Positions 36,363-48,177 of a stretch of 64,000 nt of DNA are shown piece after piece. Source of the stretch: Margaritifera margaritifera. Its lineage: Eukaryota > Mollusca > Bivalvia > Unionida > Margaritiferidae. The notes under the pieces were generated by a model. The model saw only the letters and a program-made list of their open reading frames with translations, made no database searches and had not been told where the DNA came from. The stretch covers positions 4,842,001 to 4,906,000 of the forward strand of contig JAQPZY010001659.1 in assembly GCA_029931535.1 (NCBI GenBank), read 5' to 3'. The number at the start of each line of letters is the position of its first letter. Position 1 is the stretch's first letter. Position numbers and translations under genes: made by a program.

Positions 36363-36837
36363 GAATATATGTACTTGATTGTATACAAGTGTTTTGAACT
36401 CGCGGTCAATCTGATTAAAATCAGAGCTCCAGAGTTGTATGTGGAGATCTGATGAACACTGGTAAGAGGTAATGTTCTGTTGACGTTGTAGTTCACCAAT
36501 CAAATCAAGCTTTCAAATTTCTTAAAGTGATACTCGTCATTCAGAACATATCGTTACTAATGATCACTCTCCCTAACATGAAATGCTACTCTTTATCGGA
36601 TAGGCTACTACTGGGAATTCTAAAGGTCACCAAAACATTAACTGTTATTGGTGTCCATCAGGTCTCCACATATGACTGTGGAGATCGGAATCAGATTGAA
36701 CTAACTGTACAACTAACATCCAATAGTTAACCTGTGCAAATTTCAAGACTAGAGACCAATTTATGTAATGCAATTCATGCTTTGCACTTCCGAGGTCCCA
36801 GTTCAAATCTCTGTGCTATCCCTGATTCCTCCACTTC

Positions 36838-37020
36838 AGGGAGCTGCAGTAGCTCAGTTGCTAGAGCACTGGACTTATAATCCAAGAGTTGCAGATTCAA
36901 TACCCACCCTGGCCAGTCTGGGTTTGGCCTTTGGTGAAGGTACTTACCTCCCATTTCCTTGGCACGATATAGCCATATACAGCCAAACAGTGCACTGAAA
37001 ATGCAGATATAAATAACTAA
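36838..37020 (+). mobile_element. tRNA-derived SINE (type 1)
   Basis: A box GTAGCTCAGTTGCTAGAGC, anticodon-like region TTATAATCCAAGAG, B box GATTCAATACCCA, body CCTGGCCAGTCTGGG and TTGGTGAAGGTACTTACCTC, then AGTGCACTGAAAATGCAG. The head is the best tRNA-like sequence in the window, but the 3' body shows it is a SINE and not a gene. Confidence 0.88.
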
Positions 37021-37572
37021 CTAACAACAACATCCTCTACTATAAAGACTTCCCAGAGTCCATGCCAACACATGTGCCAGTACAAGTATAGCTCCCTCTT
37101 GTTATAATGCCCTTCATTGTAACATGATTCTGTATATAAAACACAGTAATCTTATGGACCATGTGACCAAAATTAAACCAATCTACTTGAATTGACCTGT
37201 CAAATGCATGACAATTTGCGCTGAAAGAAAAAATATGGAACAGTATTATATCTTTATTTCTTTTTAAAACATTATTATTTAACAAACTTTAATTTGACCT
37301 TGTAGCATGTAACTGTGGTTGAACAACTCGTTATGCTGTTCACAAATTACACACATATTTTTTGCTTGCAAACTTTGGTTGAAGATGATTGATTTCATTT
37401 GTCTGAAAATGTTACAATTTCCTAATGATGCATGTAGTTTCCTATAAGCATTATGCTGACATTCCGATGTATTACATGTTGTTAATTGGGATATTACTCA
37501 GTCAGCACTTCAATATCAACGGCTTCTTTACTCTGCTTGTATGAATACAATGTACTTTGAGATGTGTTGATA

Positions 37573-37766
37573 CCATATATACTCACATTATAAGTTTAAT
37601 CCAACTGCAAACAACATAATCCCAGATCTGTTGTCACATAATGTGCCAGTAGATCACGGATCTATGTTGTTTGTTTTACTGACAACTCCTAAGAAACTGC
37701 ATGCGATGGCAGATCTAGGTCTGTTCAGTTTTCAGTTGGACTCAACTTGCAAGCGAGTACATACAG
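37573..37766. mobile_element. Double-hairpin TA-target MITE
   Basis: TA-flanked. Ends are CCATATATACTCACATTATA and TTGCAAGCGAGTACATACAG. Hairpin 1 is complete (AACAACATAATCCCAGATCT / ATCACGGATCTATGTTGTTT). The second hairpin has lost part of its left arm. Confidence 0.85.
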
Positions 37767-38342
37767 TATGTCGACAGAATATGATTTGATACTATGATTT
37801 AAAGTTTTTAAAGTAAGGGTTGCTTATGTTGAATTATTGTTGGTTGAATATCATAATTAAGAAACCTAAATATTAAAGTTATGAGTAACTTTGAATGGGA
37901 GATACTGCAAGCTGTGATGAACTGAATACACAACAATGGTCAATGGTCAATTCAGACTTTTTTTAAAACCATTTTAGCTAAGTACAAGGCTCTTTCTTTA
38001 TTCCTGACATCATTCTAATCTTAAGAATGACCTGTAATCAGGACAAAAATCTGTCTGCCTAATACAATGCAAATGATCAAACATTTCCTGTGTTGATTGA
38101 ATTTCTATATGTACAACTTGGCTGTAAGTTCTACAGTCTCAACAGCTGTTGTCAATTTCACAACAATTGTACCTTTTTATAAAAATATATACAAAATTTC
38201 CCGATTTAAATCAGAACTTATTTAATTGGCAATTACTCAGGAAGTATGAAAACAATTTATAGTGCATCATTTTAACCCAAATTAGTGAACATACACCGAT
38301 CAAAATATCTAATTTCAGTGATAATAAGAGTATCTAAATGAG

Positions 38343-38507
38343 AATATATACTCGCTTATAAGTAGTCTAACTGCAAACTGCAAAGACCCAGATCTGCTGT
38401 CACATAATGCAGCAGCAGATCTGGGTCTCTGCTGGTACATTATGTGATGGCAGATCATGGTCTATGTTGCTTGCAGTTTGACTGGACTTATAAGACAGTA
38501 TATACAG
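38343..38507. mobile_element. Double-hairpin MITE, internally deleted
   Basis: Ends are ATATATACTCGCTTATAAGT and TTATAAGACAGTATATACAG. The two hairpins have fused: the stem CAGACCC..AGATCTGC / GCAGATCTGGGTCTCTGCTG runs straight into CATTATGTGATGGCAGATCA and TGGTCTATGTTGCTTG. This looks like a deletion between the related arms. Confidence 0.82.
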
Positions 38508-38637
38508 TAAATTCCATGTCATAATTGAAGTTTTCATATACAGGTTCATCTGCCCCTGTCTTTTCAGAGAAAACTCAACTGTTTTTACTGGTGAATTGTA
38601 TACTATGTCAGTCATATTAAGCAAATAATCATTTAAT

Positions 38638-38783
38638 CAGGGGTCCTCAACCTTTTTGTGGCTACGGGCACATTTGTCAGTTTATGAGAGAGTGGCAGGC
38701 ACCAACCAATTAACTTGACCCATCTTTTTATTTTTTATTATTCATTATAACCTCTTCCACGGGCACCACGTTGAGGACCACTG
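38638..38783. mobile_element. 146-bp hAT-type MITE
   Basis: Ends are CAGGGGTCCTCAAC and GTTGAGGACCACTG (13 of 14 matching). Flanks are ATTTAAT on the left and ATTTAAAT on the right, an 8-bp duplication with one indel. The CAGGGGTCCYCAAC terminus is typical of hAT (Charlie-like) non-autonomous elements in many animals. Confidence 0.85.
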
Positions 38784-38874
38784 ATTTAAATGATGGAGCT
38801 TAGCTACAACAACTGCAGGGTTAATCTCCAGAATAAACCTATTTCAGGGGGCTTGGGTAATGCTGCAGTAAAGA

Positions 38875-39080
38875 TCTTGCTTTTTTAGGGTTCCATTCTG
38901 GTCGTGACACAGGCAAGGATATGTGTAAGTGGCTGGTAGTCGACTCCAGGGTTTTCTGGTTTCTTCCACCTTAAACACCATGGCTCGAAAATTACCAGTA
39001 CCCTCTAGCTCTCAGCAAATTGGATTCTAAAGGGCTAGATACAAAAAAGTGTGACTTGTACTCAGTCTATACAACTCTAC
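38875..39080 (+). mobile_element. SINE (type 3) relic
   Basis: Contains GACTCCAGGGTTTTCTGGTT + TCTTCCACC, which corresponds to the CCGGGATTTTCCCGGGTTCT + TCCTCCACC core of the copy at 47205. A GGTTCCATTCTGGTCGTGAC B-box-like region precedes it. It is diverged and its limits are uncertain. Confidence 0.45.
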
Positions 39081-39939
39081 TGTATCCCTTTTAAGAATAA
39101 AATAATAAACTGACCCCTCCTTTTTTGGTGTGCAAAATTTGCTCAACTTGTCCGCTACTTTCCCCATATTATGAGCTAAAACAAATGTTTATCTTTAAAA
39201 ATGAAAAAGATTTATTTTGACTCGAAGGAAAATTCCAACCCCACACCCTTAATTAACAGTTGGTACCTGAAAGCTTCCAGAAATTATATCGGTCAAAGAT
39301 GTACATTCATCTGAAAAGTACAAAAATTATTAATAAAGAATATGACACTTATTATAACCTTAAAAATTGTTCACACATCTATTTCATGTGTAACAAGGAG
39401 TTTACATGTAAAAAAGAATCCCATAACTAACTGGAGCACATTTGAGTAGCTGACAATTTATACAGACTGATACAGAGGAAAATACCAGCAACTCAAGCCT
39501 GAAAATTTGGTAAAAGTGAACTATTTTTGGTATAGTTGATTGACACTCCTTAAGTTGCATCCACAAACAAATTTTCTCAAGTGTATATGAAATAGGATCC
39601 AAGATACTGAGAGTGTAAGAAACAGATAGCTGACAATTCAAAAGTCAATCATACATGAAATTAGGTTACATTGACCTAGTTTGGGCATGGTTGAGTTACC
39701 CTCCTTGAGATGTCTACATGCCAAGTTTCATGTGTATATATAAAAGAGTCCAACATATTAAGGGTGAAACAAATGGATAGATGAAAACACAAAAGTCACT
39801 CAGGCATAAAATATGGTCAAAATGAGTTTTTATCACTGACAAATGGGCAAAGGTCACCTTTAAATTAAGAAATAACGCCTTGAAAAGAGGTATATATTTC
39901 CAAAAATCAAATGCCCGTTATCCAAGTTGCAATTTTAAA

Positions 39940-40695
39940 TAATCCCCGAGTGCACCAGTCCGAGGGAATTACATGTATGTAAAGAAGAGTCCCTTGAAAG
40001 CCTAAAAAGAATTCCCAGGAATCCAAAAGAAGTCCATATCTTCATTTTAACTGTGAAGTGTTGAAACCATCTGGCACCCAAATTGGATACAAGATCTGAA
40101 CCGTTTTCATTTAGGGCCAACTAGAGGTCATACTTAGTCCTTTGATGAAAACCCCATGTCAATATGACCATCCCTTCCAGGAGGAGTAGCGATATAAAGA
40201 TATTCAAGATGGCCACCATGGCAACTATATTGGAGGTCAGATCTGCACCATTTTAATTTAGGACCAACTAGACATCACAAGAAGTCTTTTAGTGAAAAAC
40301 CCATAGAAAGACGACCATCTGCTCAGGAATATCAAGACATAAGCTTTTGAAGCTGGCTGCCATACTGAAAGTTGGATCGGCACCATTTTCATTTAGGACT
40401 AACTACACATCACAAAAAGTCTTTATGTGAAATACCCATGCTGATATGACCATCCATTTAGAAGTAATTGAGATAACAAGATTTTCAAAATGGCTGCTGT
40501 GGTGGCCATATTGGATGTCCCAGGGGCACCAGTTTTCATTTAGGACCAACTAAACCTTGGGATGAATGTATCTGTAAAGTCTGGTGGCAATCCTCCAAGT
40601 AGTTTAGGAGGAGCTGTGATAACAAACTTGTCCTAACAGATGTGGATGCCAGATGAAAGACCATTACACTTGCTCTCCTGGTCTATGCCCAGTAG
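39940..40695 (+). mobile_element. Internally tandem element (GGACCAACTAGACATCA type)
   Basis: Begins near GAAGAGTCCCTTGAAAGCCT, then GAATTCCCAGGAATCCAA. About four units of roughly 140 bp follow with TTTCATTTAGGACCAACTAG, ACATCACAAGAAGTCTTTTA, GTGAAAACCCCATG, GATATGACCATCC, and AAGATGGC..CCATATTGGA. It ends with ACTTGTCCTAACAGATGTGG and CCTGGTCTATGCCCAGTAGT. It is a second copy of the element at 57110-58335. Confidence 0.78.
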
Positions 40696-43589
40696 TGCAA
40701 CATAAAAAACAGGTATTTATCTTTTGAAATAGATACATTTACCCTTTGTCAAGTAATTATTTAGATCTTAAAATGAAAAAACAAACAAAGTTTGTCTTTT
40801 TTACACTTATTTAACTATGTTGATCTGGTACTACAGTATGTGAATGTCGTGCTCAATAACTGGCTGTGTACTTGTACGAGTGTTGCAGCTGGTGACACAT
40901 GCAGGCCTCCAAAAATGGGTATCTATTGTGCAACACAGATAACTCTTTTTCTTTATGGGTTATACAGGGTAATAGTTTCATGTTATAATACTTTATGAAG
41001 TATTACTGATGACATTAAATAGGATCCAAAAAAAAGATACTGAGAAATATCATCATCAATGAAACAATCTTCTTAAAAGTACATGTTTTTTTATAGATAC
41101 ATCACTTCTTTGCTATAGCTTGTCCAGATAACTCGCGGACCCGCTTATAATGCGGAGGCAAGTGTGAATCCCCTTTTTTCTTACAGAAAATGCCAATAAA
41201 TTAGAACATTTTTTGTTGATTGTGAAATAAATCGCCATTAAAATTGGTAAATAAAATCTTGATATATGGCTTGTTTTTCAGTCAAAAAGGGTGCTTAGTG
41301 CCAGGAAATTTGAATGAACATTATGAAATTCTGAACTTTTATTAAGAAGTCGTGTATTTCGTTACATTTTCTGTATAAAAAAATTCTCAGTATACTGTAA
41401 ATAACAATATACGATGAAATTTGGATCAATTTTAATGTTAGTAATTCCTACTGGTGGCGACACTATAAGAAATAAATACTAGTTAAATAAGTTAGATCTG
41501 AGATGCCCTCTTGTATTAAAACGTGAAAAATGTCAATCGACCATAACAGGGATCAATATCTGCGAATGTTTCCATGAGAACCTAATTAAGTACAGAATGT
41601 GTTTTGATCTCTGACTTGCAGAAGTGCTGGTTGCATTGTTGCAATCAATTAAAAGTTGAGCTGCATTGTATTATCATGTTAATTAGCCTTTGTATCAAAT
41701 TAAGTAATGGCGGTAGAATGAAAAAAGTTAAAAGACATGTAAATCCTACCTTCATAAGAGTTAGCAGTCATGTGTGTTGTCAACTCATTTAATTGACTAA
41801 TCGAACACTTGAGAACACCAAGTACCAATGATAGCAAGGGAACTAGGTGAATGTAAAGCTAAGTTTCACAGAGAGGATTCATTATGGAGGTGCAAGTTCC
41901 AAAGTTTATAGTGAACTTTAAATTCCTGAATTGGCACTCAAGAGGTTTGCTCAAGGATGAGCAAAAATTTTGCTATAACTTGGAATAAAATCACAGCACC
42001 AGTATTTTATTAATATAACCATTTTTTTTAAATTGAGTTTCAACGTCATTTTTCTAAATAACTGTCACTCTTTTTTGAAGTAATGAATCTTGTTTTATTC
42101 TAAATCAACACTAACACTAGAATGCAAAAAGCAGTGATGTAATAATACACAATGTTTTTGCTGGTACACATGTGACGTGTGTTGAAAACACTTGGAGCAA
42201 TGTTTTAAACAATCTTTCCGAGATTGGATATATTGAAAAATAAAGGTAATTTAATACAGAAAAGCGAAGAACTTCATTAGAAAAAGCTGTTTATTGACAA
42301 TTACTACCAATGTGACTATTAAACAAGTATTCAACCACTTAACCCATTTCCCCACCCCACCCCACACACTGTTGATGTCCGTCCCTTTCTTAATTTTTCA
42401 GAGGTCCCTTGGTATAATGCACCATCGCTTATGCTGCGATCTATGTTTTTTTTTTTAACCCCATTGTGTGCAAGTTATCAAAGGATGTGTACATGTAAGT
42501 CTTTAGCCACATTAAAATGAAAACCTCCCAGTGTTAGTAATGACCTTTGACCATATACATTTTCTGTAAAAGGGCTTGGATCCAATTATGAAGGTCAGTT
42601 TCATAATTATTTTATAGCTTCAGTAACTCATAAAATAAGGGAATTCTCAGGTGTTCCTTTTCTTAATTTGGTAGCCCTCAATGCAAGTAACCATCCCCAT
42701 TCTTATGCTATGAATTATCCATTAACTGTAAATAAGAAAGTGTCAGTGAAATGTTAGCCTAACAGACCCTGTGGGTACAATAAATTATGTAAAATTAAAC
42801 CCTGTGTTAAGGTTCAGGCTATCCCAGGTGCATGTTACAAGTTGCCAAAACTTGCACAATCAACATTAATCAAGTTTAATCTAAATCTACCTCAGGAGCC
42901 CTTCTTCATAATCAAGAGTCTACAAGTAGATTAATTACACTATTGTTCCTCAATTTGTGCTACATCTGTACACTGGCCCTGTGATTCTGTTCCTCCTACT
43001 CATTAGTTCAATTACCAATGTCTATAAAATCAGACCTTTTCTGGTAAGTTTAAATAGCAATGAAATGAAGGCAAACAAGTTGATTTGCTGTTGTCCTTGT
43101 GGCAATTTATATATAAGAAATGCTATCAGTCACTTTTTTTTTATCTGTTCAATATAAATAAAAATGTCCCTGACTACCAGTCCCACTAATCTTTCACCTG
43201 CTGAAACTGAATCTCCTACCTGCCTTCAATGTGCTCCCTTTAGAACAGATAAGAAGCCCCAGGGACTGTGAGCCAGATTAACAACTACTGACAACAAGTC
43301 AAGGAAACAATTTGCTGTGTTTATATGTCTACAAAGTGCATTCAACTTTCAACAGCCGAGACCCAGATCAGCCAGGGTCGTACAAATTTTAAAATCAGAT
43401 CGTAGCCCAGCAGGCTAGCTTGGAAAAGATTTCAGTAGCCCAGCTTAAATTCAGAAGGCCAAAGAAGGCATCTGAAACTGAAACTGTTAGCTGGAAAACA
43501 ATTCATTATACTATATTGTGTTATTAGTAATTATTATCTTTGCAAAGTATTTGTATACAGGATTTTTCTGAAAAAATATAGAACAATTC

Positions 43590-43830
43590 ATTACATCACA
43601 TAATTGTCAACTGGGCTACCAGATTTAAATGTAATTATATGGTAGCTAAGACCCAGCATTCTGGTAGCACTCGACTCTGGGCGCAAGATTTGTTGGACCC
43701 TGCCCAGATCTGCTGTTGCATAATGTGCCATCAGATTGGGGTCTACATGGTCTGCTCTACTGATTATCCTGAGCAAACAGCATAGACCATGACTTGCCCT
43801 CGCACAGACCCTGACTTGCCTTCACATTTG
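43590..43830. mobile_element. Double-hairpin MITE, degraded
   Basis: Hairpin 1 survives: CCCAGATCTGCTGTTGCATA, ATGTGCCATCAGATTGGGGT, CTACATGGTCTGCTCTACTG, followed by GCAAACAGCATAGACCATGA. The termini are lost or rearranged. Confidence 0.6.
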
Positions 43831-45639
43831 TATCAGTTATTGAATTTGTACTTAAAATATTTGTGTGGAGAAATTGTTTAGGTAGTGTTGAGTCAGCCGC
43901 CTGCCAAAACAGCGAGTCCACACAAGTATTTTTCAGTGCAAAAAAATAACCTATTTATCATATACTTTAAACAAAATAAGGACATACACATCATTATTTT
44001 GTACACCATCAATAAAATAAAATCAAAAACATGCATAACTTAACAATTTAAATTTTCATCTTCATGCAAATGAATTTAGAAGACCTTGCAAATCATATAT
44101 TCTTGATGAATGAATCCTATTCATGCTTACTTCTGTGATGTCATATAATAGCATAATGGAGCTGTAATGCTGAGTTCTGGTAAAGTTTTCATGGCAGCAA
44201 AAATAGTAGTACTTTCTCATTTGTCAATGAAGCATCTAAATTTCTGTAAGTAATCATGCCATACTATTTTTTGAACATTAGTTTTACTTTCAAGTGGGTT
44301 TTGGTACAAAATCAACTTGAGATTGTACAAATGTTGTTTCTGTCTTTTCAAGCGGCAGTTCTAGTGATGCTTGCAATTTCATATTATTGTTGGCGAAATG
44401 AAACCAAGATGGTAACTCAGTTAATAACCACTGTCTTCCCTATTATATGTCTTGGCCGATACACAGCTGACATTGACACTGCACTGAAAATTACTTCTAA
44501 AACCTCAAATATTATGATTTTGATTAATATTCAATAAATGGTATGCAATTTTCTTGTGTTAGGTTTATTTCCCCTATACATCTCATCTTCTTGGTATGCT
44601 ACTATAAGTACTTTTGGCTACATATTTTACAGACAACATTAAGCTACATACTTTAGAGACAAGAATAAGTTCATGAACTTCTCAAGATCAAGGCTGTTTA
44701 TTTCTCTATACAGTCTAGTCCCAGTCACTATGACTTCTGTTTAAAAGAGTACTGAACCATGTTTATAAAAGCAATGATGGAAAAACCACCGTTGGTTAAA
44801 TTTAAACTTTATTTTATTTTCACAAGTTCTTGAAACTTCAAGAATGTTATTTAAAGTCTTTGAGGTTGTAAAAACCAGAGATCTTGGATGTCAGAACTAG
44901 GATTGAACCCTGGACCAGAGAGGTGCAATGTGAGTGCATCACTGCTGTGCTGTCCAAACCCAAACTAGGGACAATTTCAAATAGGTTATTCCAAATTTTA
45001 GCCATTTATCCAACAGTCAGATTTGTCTCCCTTTCTCTTAAATTTGTCATTTTTAACCTTTAGAGTTCTATAAATCGGATAGCCTGATGCCTGGAGACCC
45101 TCTAAATTGAGGTCGGGCCCCTACTATATTCTAAGTGAGTTGCCCATGGGTCCTGTCCAAAAAAAGTGTTATCTAATTTGCCTGAAAGAAACATCGAGAC
45201 CACCGATGAAATGCCACATTTTTAATTTGAAGTTCTTGAAAGACACTGGTAAATTATTAATACTAAGCCCCTTGCTGGGACTCCATTTGCAGGTCCCTTC
45301 AGATCGTCTTCTTAATTGTATCGAAAGCTATAAACTTTGTGTACAAAGCGAATTACATGACCTATGAATGGGGGACAAAACTTTCTGTTTCCCATATTTC
45401 ATTGGTTACCTATATTTAGCGCTCACTCGCACTGCAAGAATAATAAACTGTGCCTTGCTCATGCTGACTTGGTAATGCATCACTGGTTAAATATATCGAG
45501 CGGTACCTATGCGATTGTCTGAGAGTTAAGCCAAGCTAGGGGATTAGCGATTTATAAAAGCCCCCAATACAGTGTTTCCACCCTAAAGGAACTGGTATCA
45601 ACCTGAAGGCAAAGCTAAAGGCATACAGTCAGAGATCAC

Positions 45640-45800
45640 AAAAGCAGAGGCATACATGTCACAATTATTCAGAATTCCACACCTGAGCATGCAGTTTTGC
45701 AATTTTTGGAAATCGCGTTAGTTGTGAGCCCCTCTACAGCAGAATGTGAATGAGGATTCAGTCTCGTTAAGAATATCACATGTCCAAGGAACTGACCATT
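45640..45800 (+). pseudogene. hAT transposase C-terminal (dimerisation) relic
   Basis: From 45712 the plus strand encodes IALVVSPSTAECE, a stop, then GFSLVKNITC. This matches the hAT C-terminal pattern AL..S.STA(D/E)CERGFS..N..K, with the Arg codon changed to TGA. The upstream part (PHLSMQFCNFW-like) is in another frame. Only this domain is recognisable and the copy is dead. Confidence 0.65.
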
Positions 45801-46439
45801 TAATTTGTTTGGGATGGGGTGGATGCGTCAAAATAGTAGTAGAAAATATGGCCTTGTCAGGCAAGTGGATTTTTAAGTCAAAGCAAATAATTTTAAGCTA
45901 CTTGCCCTAGGCACATGTCTGAAAAACATTTTCTTTGAGCACTGACCTTATATAATGGACACCTGTCCATACAGGGTATTTTTTTACTATCATCTGATTG
46001 CCTTTTATAGATGGTTATCACTGTTTAATGAGGTTCATGGTACAACTGAATATTCAGGTAGCTGCTATACCGGTGACCATTATATCAGGTTTCATCAGAT
46101 CAATCCTTGTAAACTGGCCTATGGAAATATCTGATTTTAATAAACAGTAATGTAATGGTGATTAGTTCACAATATGTCCAGACTGTGCAAGTTATCAAGG
46201 TGTAGGTGGGGATTATTTTCACAATGCATTGACTAGTGAACACTTAAGGATAGTTTAAAATGAATCATGGCAAAGTTCACTTAAAGTAGTATCATTCCCT
46301 TATCAGTCCCAAATTTAGCAAAGATGCAGACTTACAATAAACTAACATCATTTTTACATGTATATCAAAATTCAACTTAAAGCTGACAAATATGGTGATT
46401 TAATGTTTCAAAAACCAACAAAAAATATACCCCATAACA

Positions 46440-46625
46440 AGAGCTGTGATGTTCATTGGTTAATGTGATGAACTCACCATCAGTGGGTAGGTGGTTCAAA
46501 TCCTGCCAAGGCCAGCCTGGTTGCCATGGTGTGTCTTTGGACAAGGAACTTCACTCCCAATACCTTGATACTAAATAGTCCTTTATGTGCAGATGTGCCA
46601 TTCAACATCACTCAATCAAACCGTT
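46440..46625 (+). mobile_element. tRNA-type SINE (type 2)
   Basis: Head GAGCTGTGATGTTCATTGGT + TAATGTG, B box GGTTCAAATCCTG, body CCAAGGCCAGCCTGG..TTGCCATGGTGTGTCTTTGG + ACAAGGAACTTCACTCCCAA, TACCTTGATACTAAATAGTC, then GTGCCATTCAACATCACTCA. Confidence 0.8.
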
Positions 46626-46969
46626 TTTTAAACAGAAAACAAATTCCCTGCATGAGTGATTGAATTTGGAGAAGAAAAAGAAAGCCAAAAAGTTGAATAA
46701 ATCATACTCACATTTATATACAAGGAGTTGTCTATAAAAGATACTGAAGCAATCAAAGAATATTGTGGAAAGTGTAATTTATTTATAGGTTATACGTGTA
46801 CAACAAATTAAGAAAATGAGTTCATATTTGTCTTTTATGAACAGGTATCCTTTATAGAGAAGTGTTTATTAAAGAAGGTTACAGTGTACTTATTATCAGT
46901 TAAGGCATTAATAAAAGATGAATCACAAAAGCAAGCACATTTTCTACAATTTTACCCATTTAATAATTT

Positions 46970-47081
46970 GTAAAGACTATTCAGTAGAACAAAAAACACA
47001 GACCCTGATCTGCTGCCGCATTATGTGATGGCAGATCGGGGTCTATGTTGTTTGCATTGGATTATACATGAGTATATACAG
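46970..47081. mobile_element. Double-hairpin MITE, half copy (one hairpin plus right end)
   Basis: Contains CAGTAGAAC, hairpin ACAGACCCTGATCTGCTGCC / GGCAGATCGGGGTCTATGTT, then TTGCATTGGATTATACATGA + GTATATACAG|TA. In intact copies CAGTAGAACAAACAACATAG sits at the middle, so this is the half on one side of the centre. Confidence 0.82.
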
Positions 47082-47204
47082 TACACCTATTTTTTTGTGA
47101 TAATGACCTTATATAGGTTTGATTAATGCTTATATAGTTTAAAATTCTCAGGTAATAAACATTACTGCTAGAAGATCACAACATATTATAAGCAGATTTC
47201 CTCT

Positions 47205-47395
47205 GTCAGCGTGGATTCAAGTCTTGGGCTCAGCCAATGTTGTTATGGGAGAAAGCTTGCCAGTAGCTTCCCATGGGTCGGTGGTTCTTCCCGGGATTTT
47301 CCCGGGTTCTTCCTCCACCAGATATACTGGCCGCTATGTATAGCCTATCGTGTGCTGAAAAATGGCGTTAAAACCCATAAAACCAAACCAAACCT
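47205..47395 (+). mobile_element. SINE (type 3) with CCCGGGATTTTCCCGGG core
   Basis: Body TAGCTTCCCATGGGTCGGTG, GTTCTTCCCGGGATTTTCCC, GGGTTCTTCCTCCACCAGAT + ATACTGGCCGC, then GTGCTGAAAAATGGCGTTAA + AACCCATAAAACCAAACCAA. The core is like conserved 3'-core SINEs widely found in molluscs and other animals. It abuts the MITE that follows. Confidence 0.7.
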
Positions 47396-47399
47396 AATA

Positions 47400-47604
47400 C
47401 TGTACTGGCTTACAAGTCCAACTTCAAACAACACAGACCCTGATTTGCTGTCACATAATGGGCCAGCAGATCAAGGTCTATGTTGTTTGTACTACTGATT
47501 ATTCCCAACAAACTGCATAGACCCAGATCTGCTGGCGCATTATGTGACAGCAGATCTGGGTCTAAGCAGTTTGCAGTTGGACTCAACGTACAAGTGAGTA
47601 TACA
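47400..47604. mobile_element. Double-hairpin TA-target MITE, left end diverged
   Basis: Both hairpins are well kept: ACAACACAGACCCTGATTTG / CAAGGTCTATGTTGTTTG, then AACTGCATAGACCCAGATCT + GCTGGCG / GACAGCAGATCTGGGTCTAA + GCAGTTT. The right end is AACGTACAAGTGAGTATACA. Confidence 0.87.
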
Positions 47605-48177
47605 TCATAGCCAAATCAATAAACCGGCACATCATTTTTACAGTAAATACTGTATTCTTCAATCAACAGGTTTATCTCAGACCTGGCACTGTATCCAATC
47701 TTCTGAGAAAGATCAATAACAAATAATAATAACAAGAGGTTTCTTGGATCATACTTCTAAAAAATTCAACTGGGGATATGCAAATTTTATAACCATATAC
47801 TGGATCACAAACCACTCCATTAACTGTATCAATGATTGACTTGGGGGTGGGGGGTGGGGAGGGGAAACAACAACCGACTTGGTAAAAGCAATCTGTCCAT
47901 GGCCAATATAATTAAGCTAGATTTTAAACTGCCTCCTGTAGTGACTCAGTTTATTTAAAAATTATAAGGAGCTGATACAGTAAAAATTGTCTTCAAAGTC
48001 CACCCCTACTTCCAACAAAAAAGGTCTCTCGAGACAGGTTGTCTCTCAATAGAGGTCATCACATTATTTAATAAAATTGATTCATATATTAATAGTTTGA
48101 TGAAAAAATTACATGTGGTCTCCCAAAACAGAGGTCATTCAAGTCAGGTTTTAATGTACTGCCAACGCATATACTAG

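Noticed and set aside
36838..36912. tRNA gene on the plus strand
   Set aside because: Same reason: tRNA-like head of a type 1 SINE, no pairing acceptor stem visible.
41115..42470. Possible Tigger-like element (GATAACTCGCGGACCCGCTT at left, TATAATGCACCATCGCTTAT at right)
   Set aside because: The phrases resemble Tigger-type ends, but I could not match left and right termini or find a TA duplication or transposase.
44880..44960. Inverted SINE-like fragment (AGGATTGAACCCTGGACCAG)
   Set aside because: Only a B-box-like phrase; no body or tail of the SINE types seen here.
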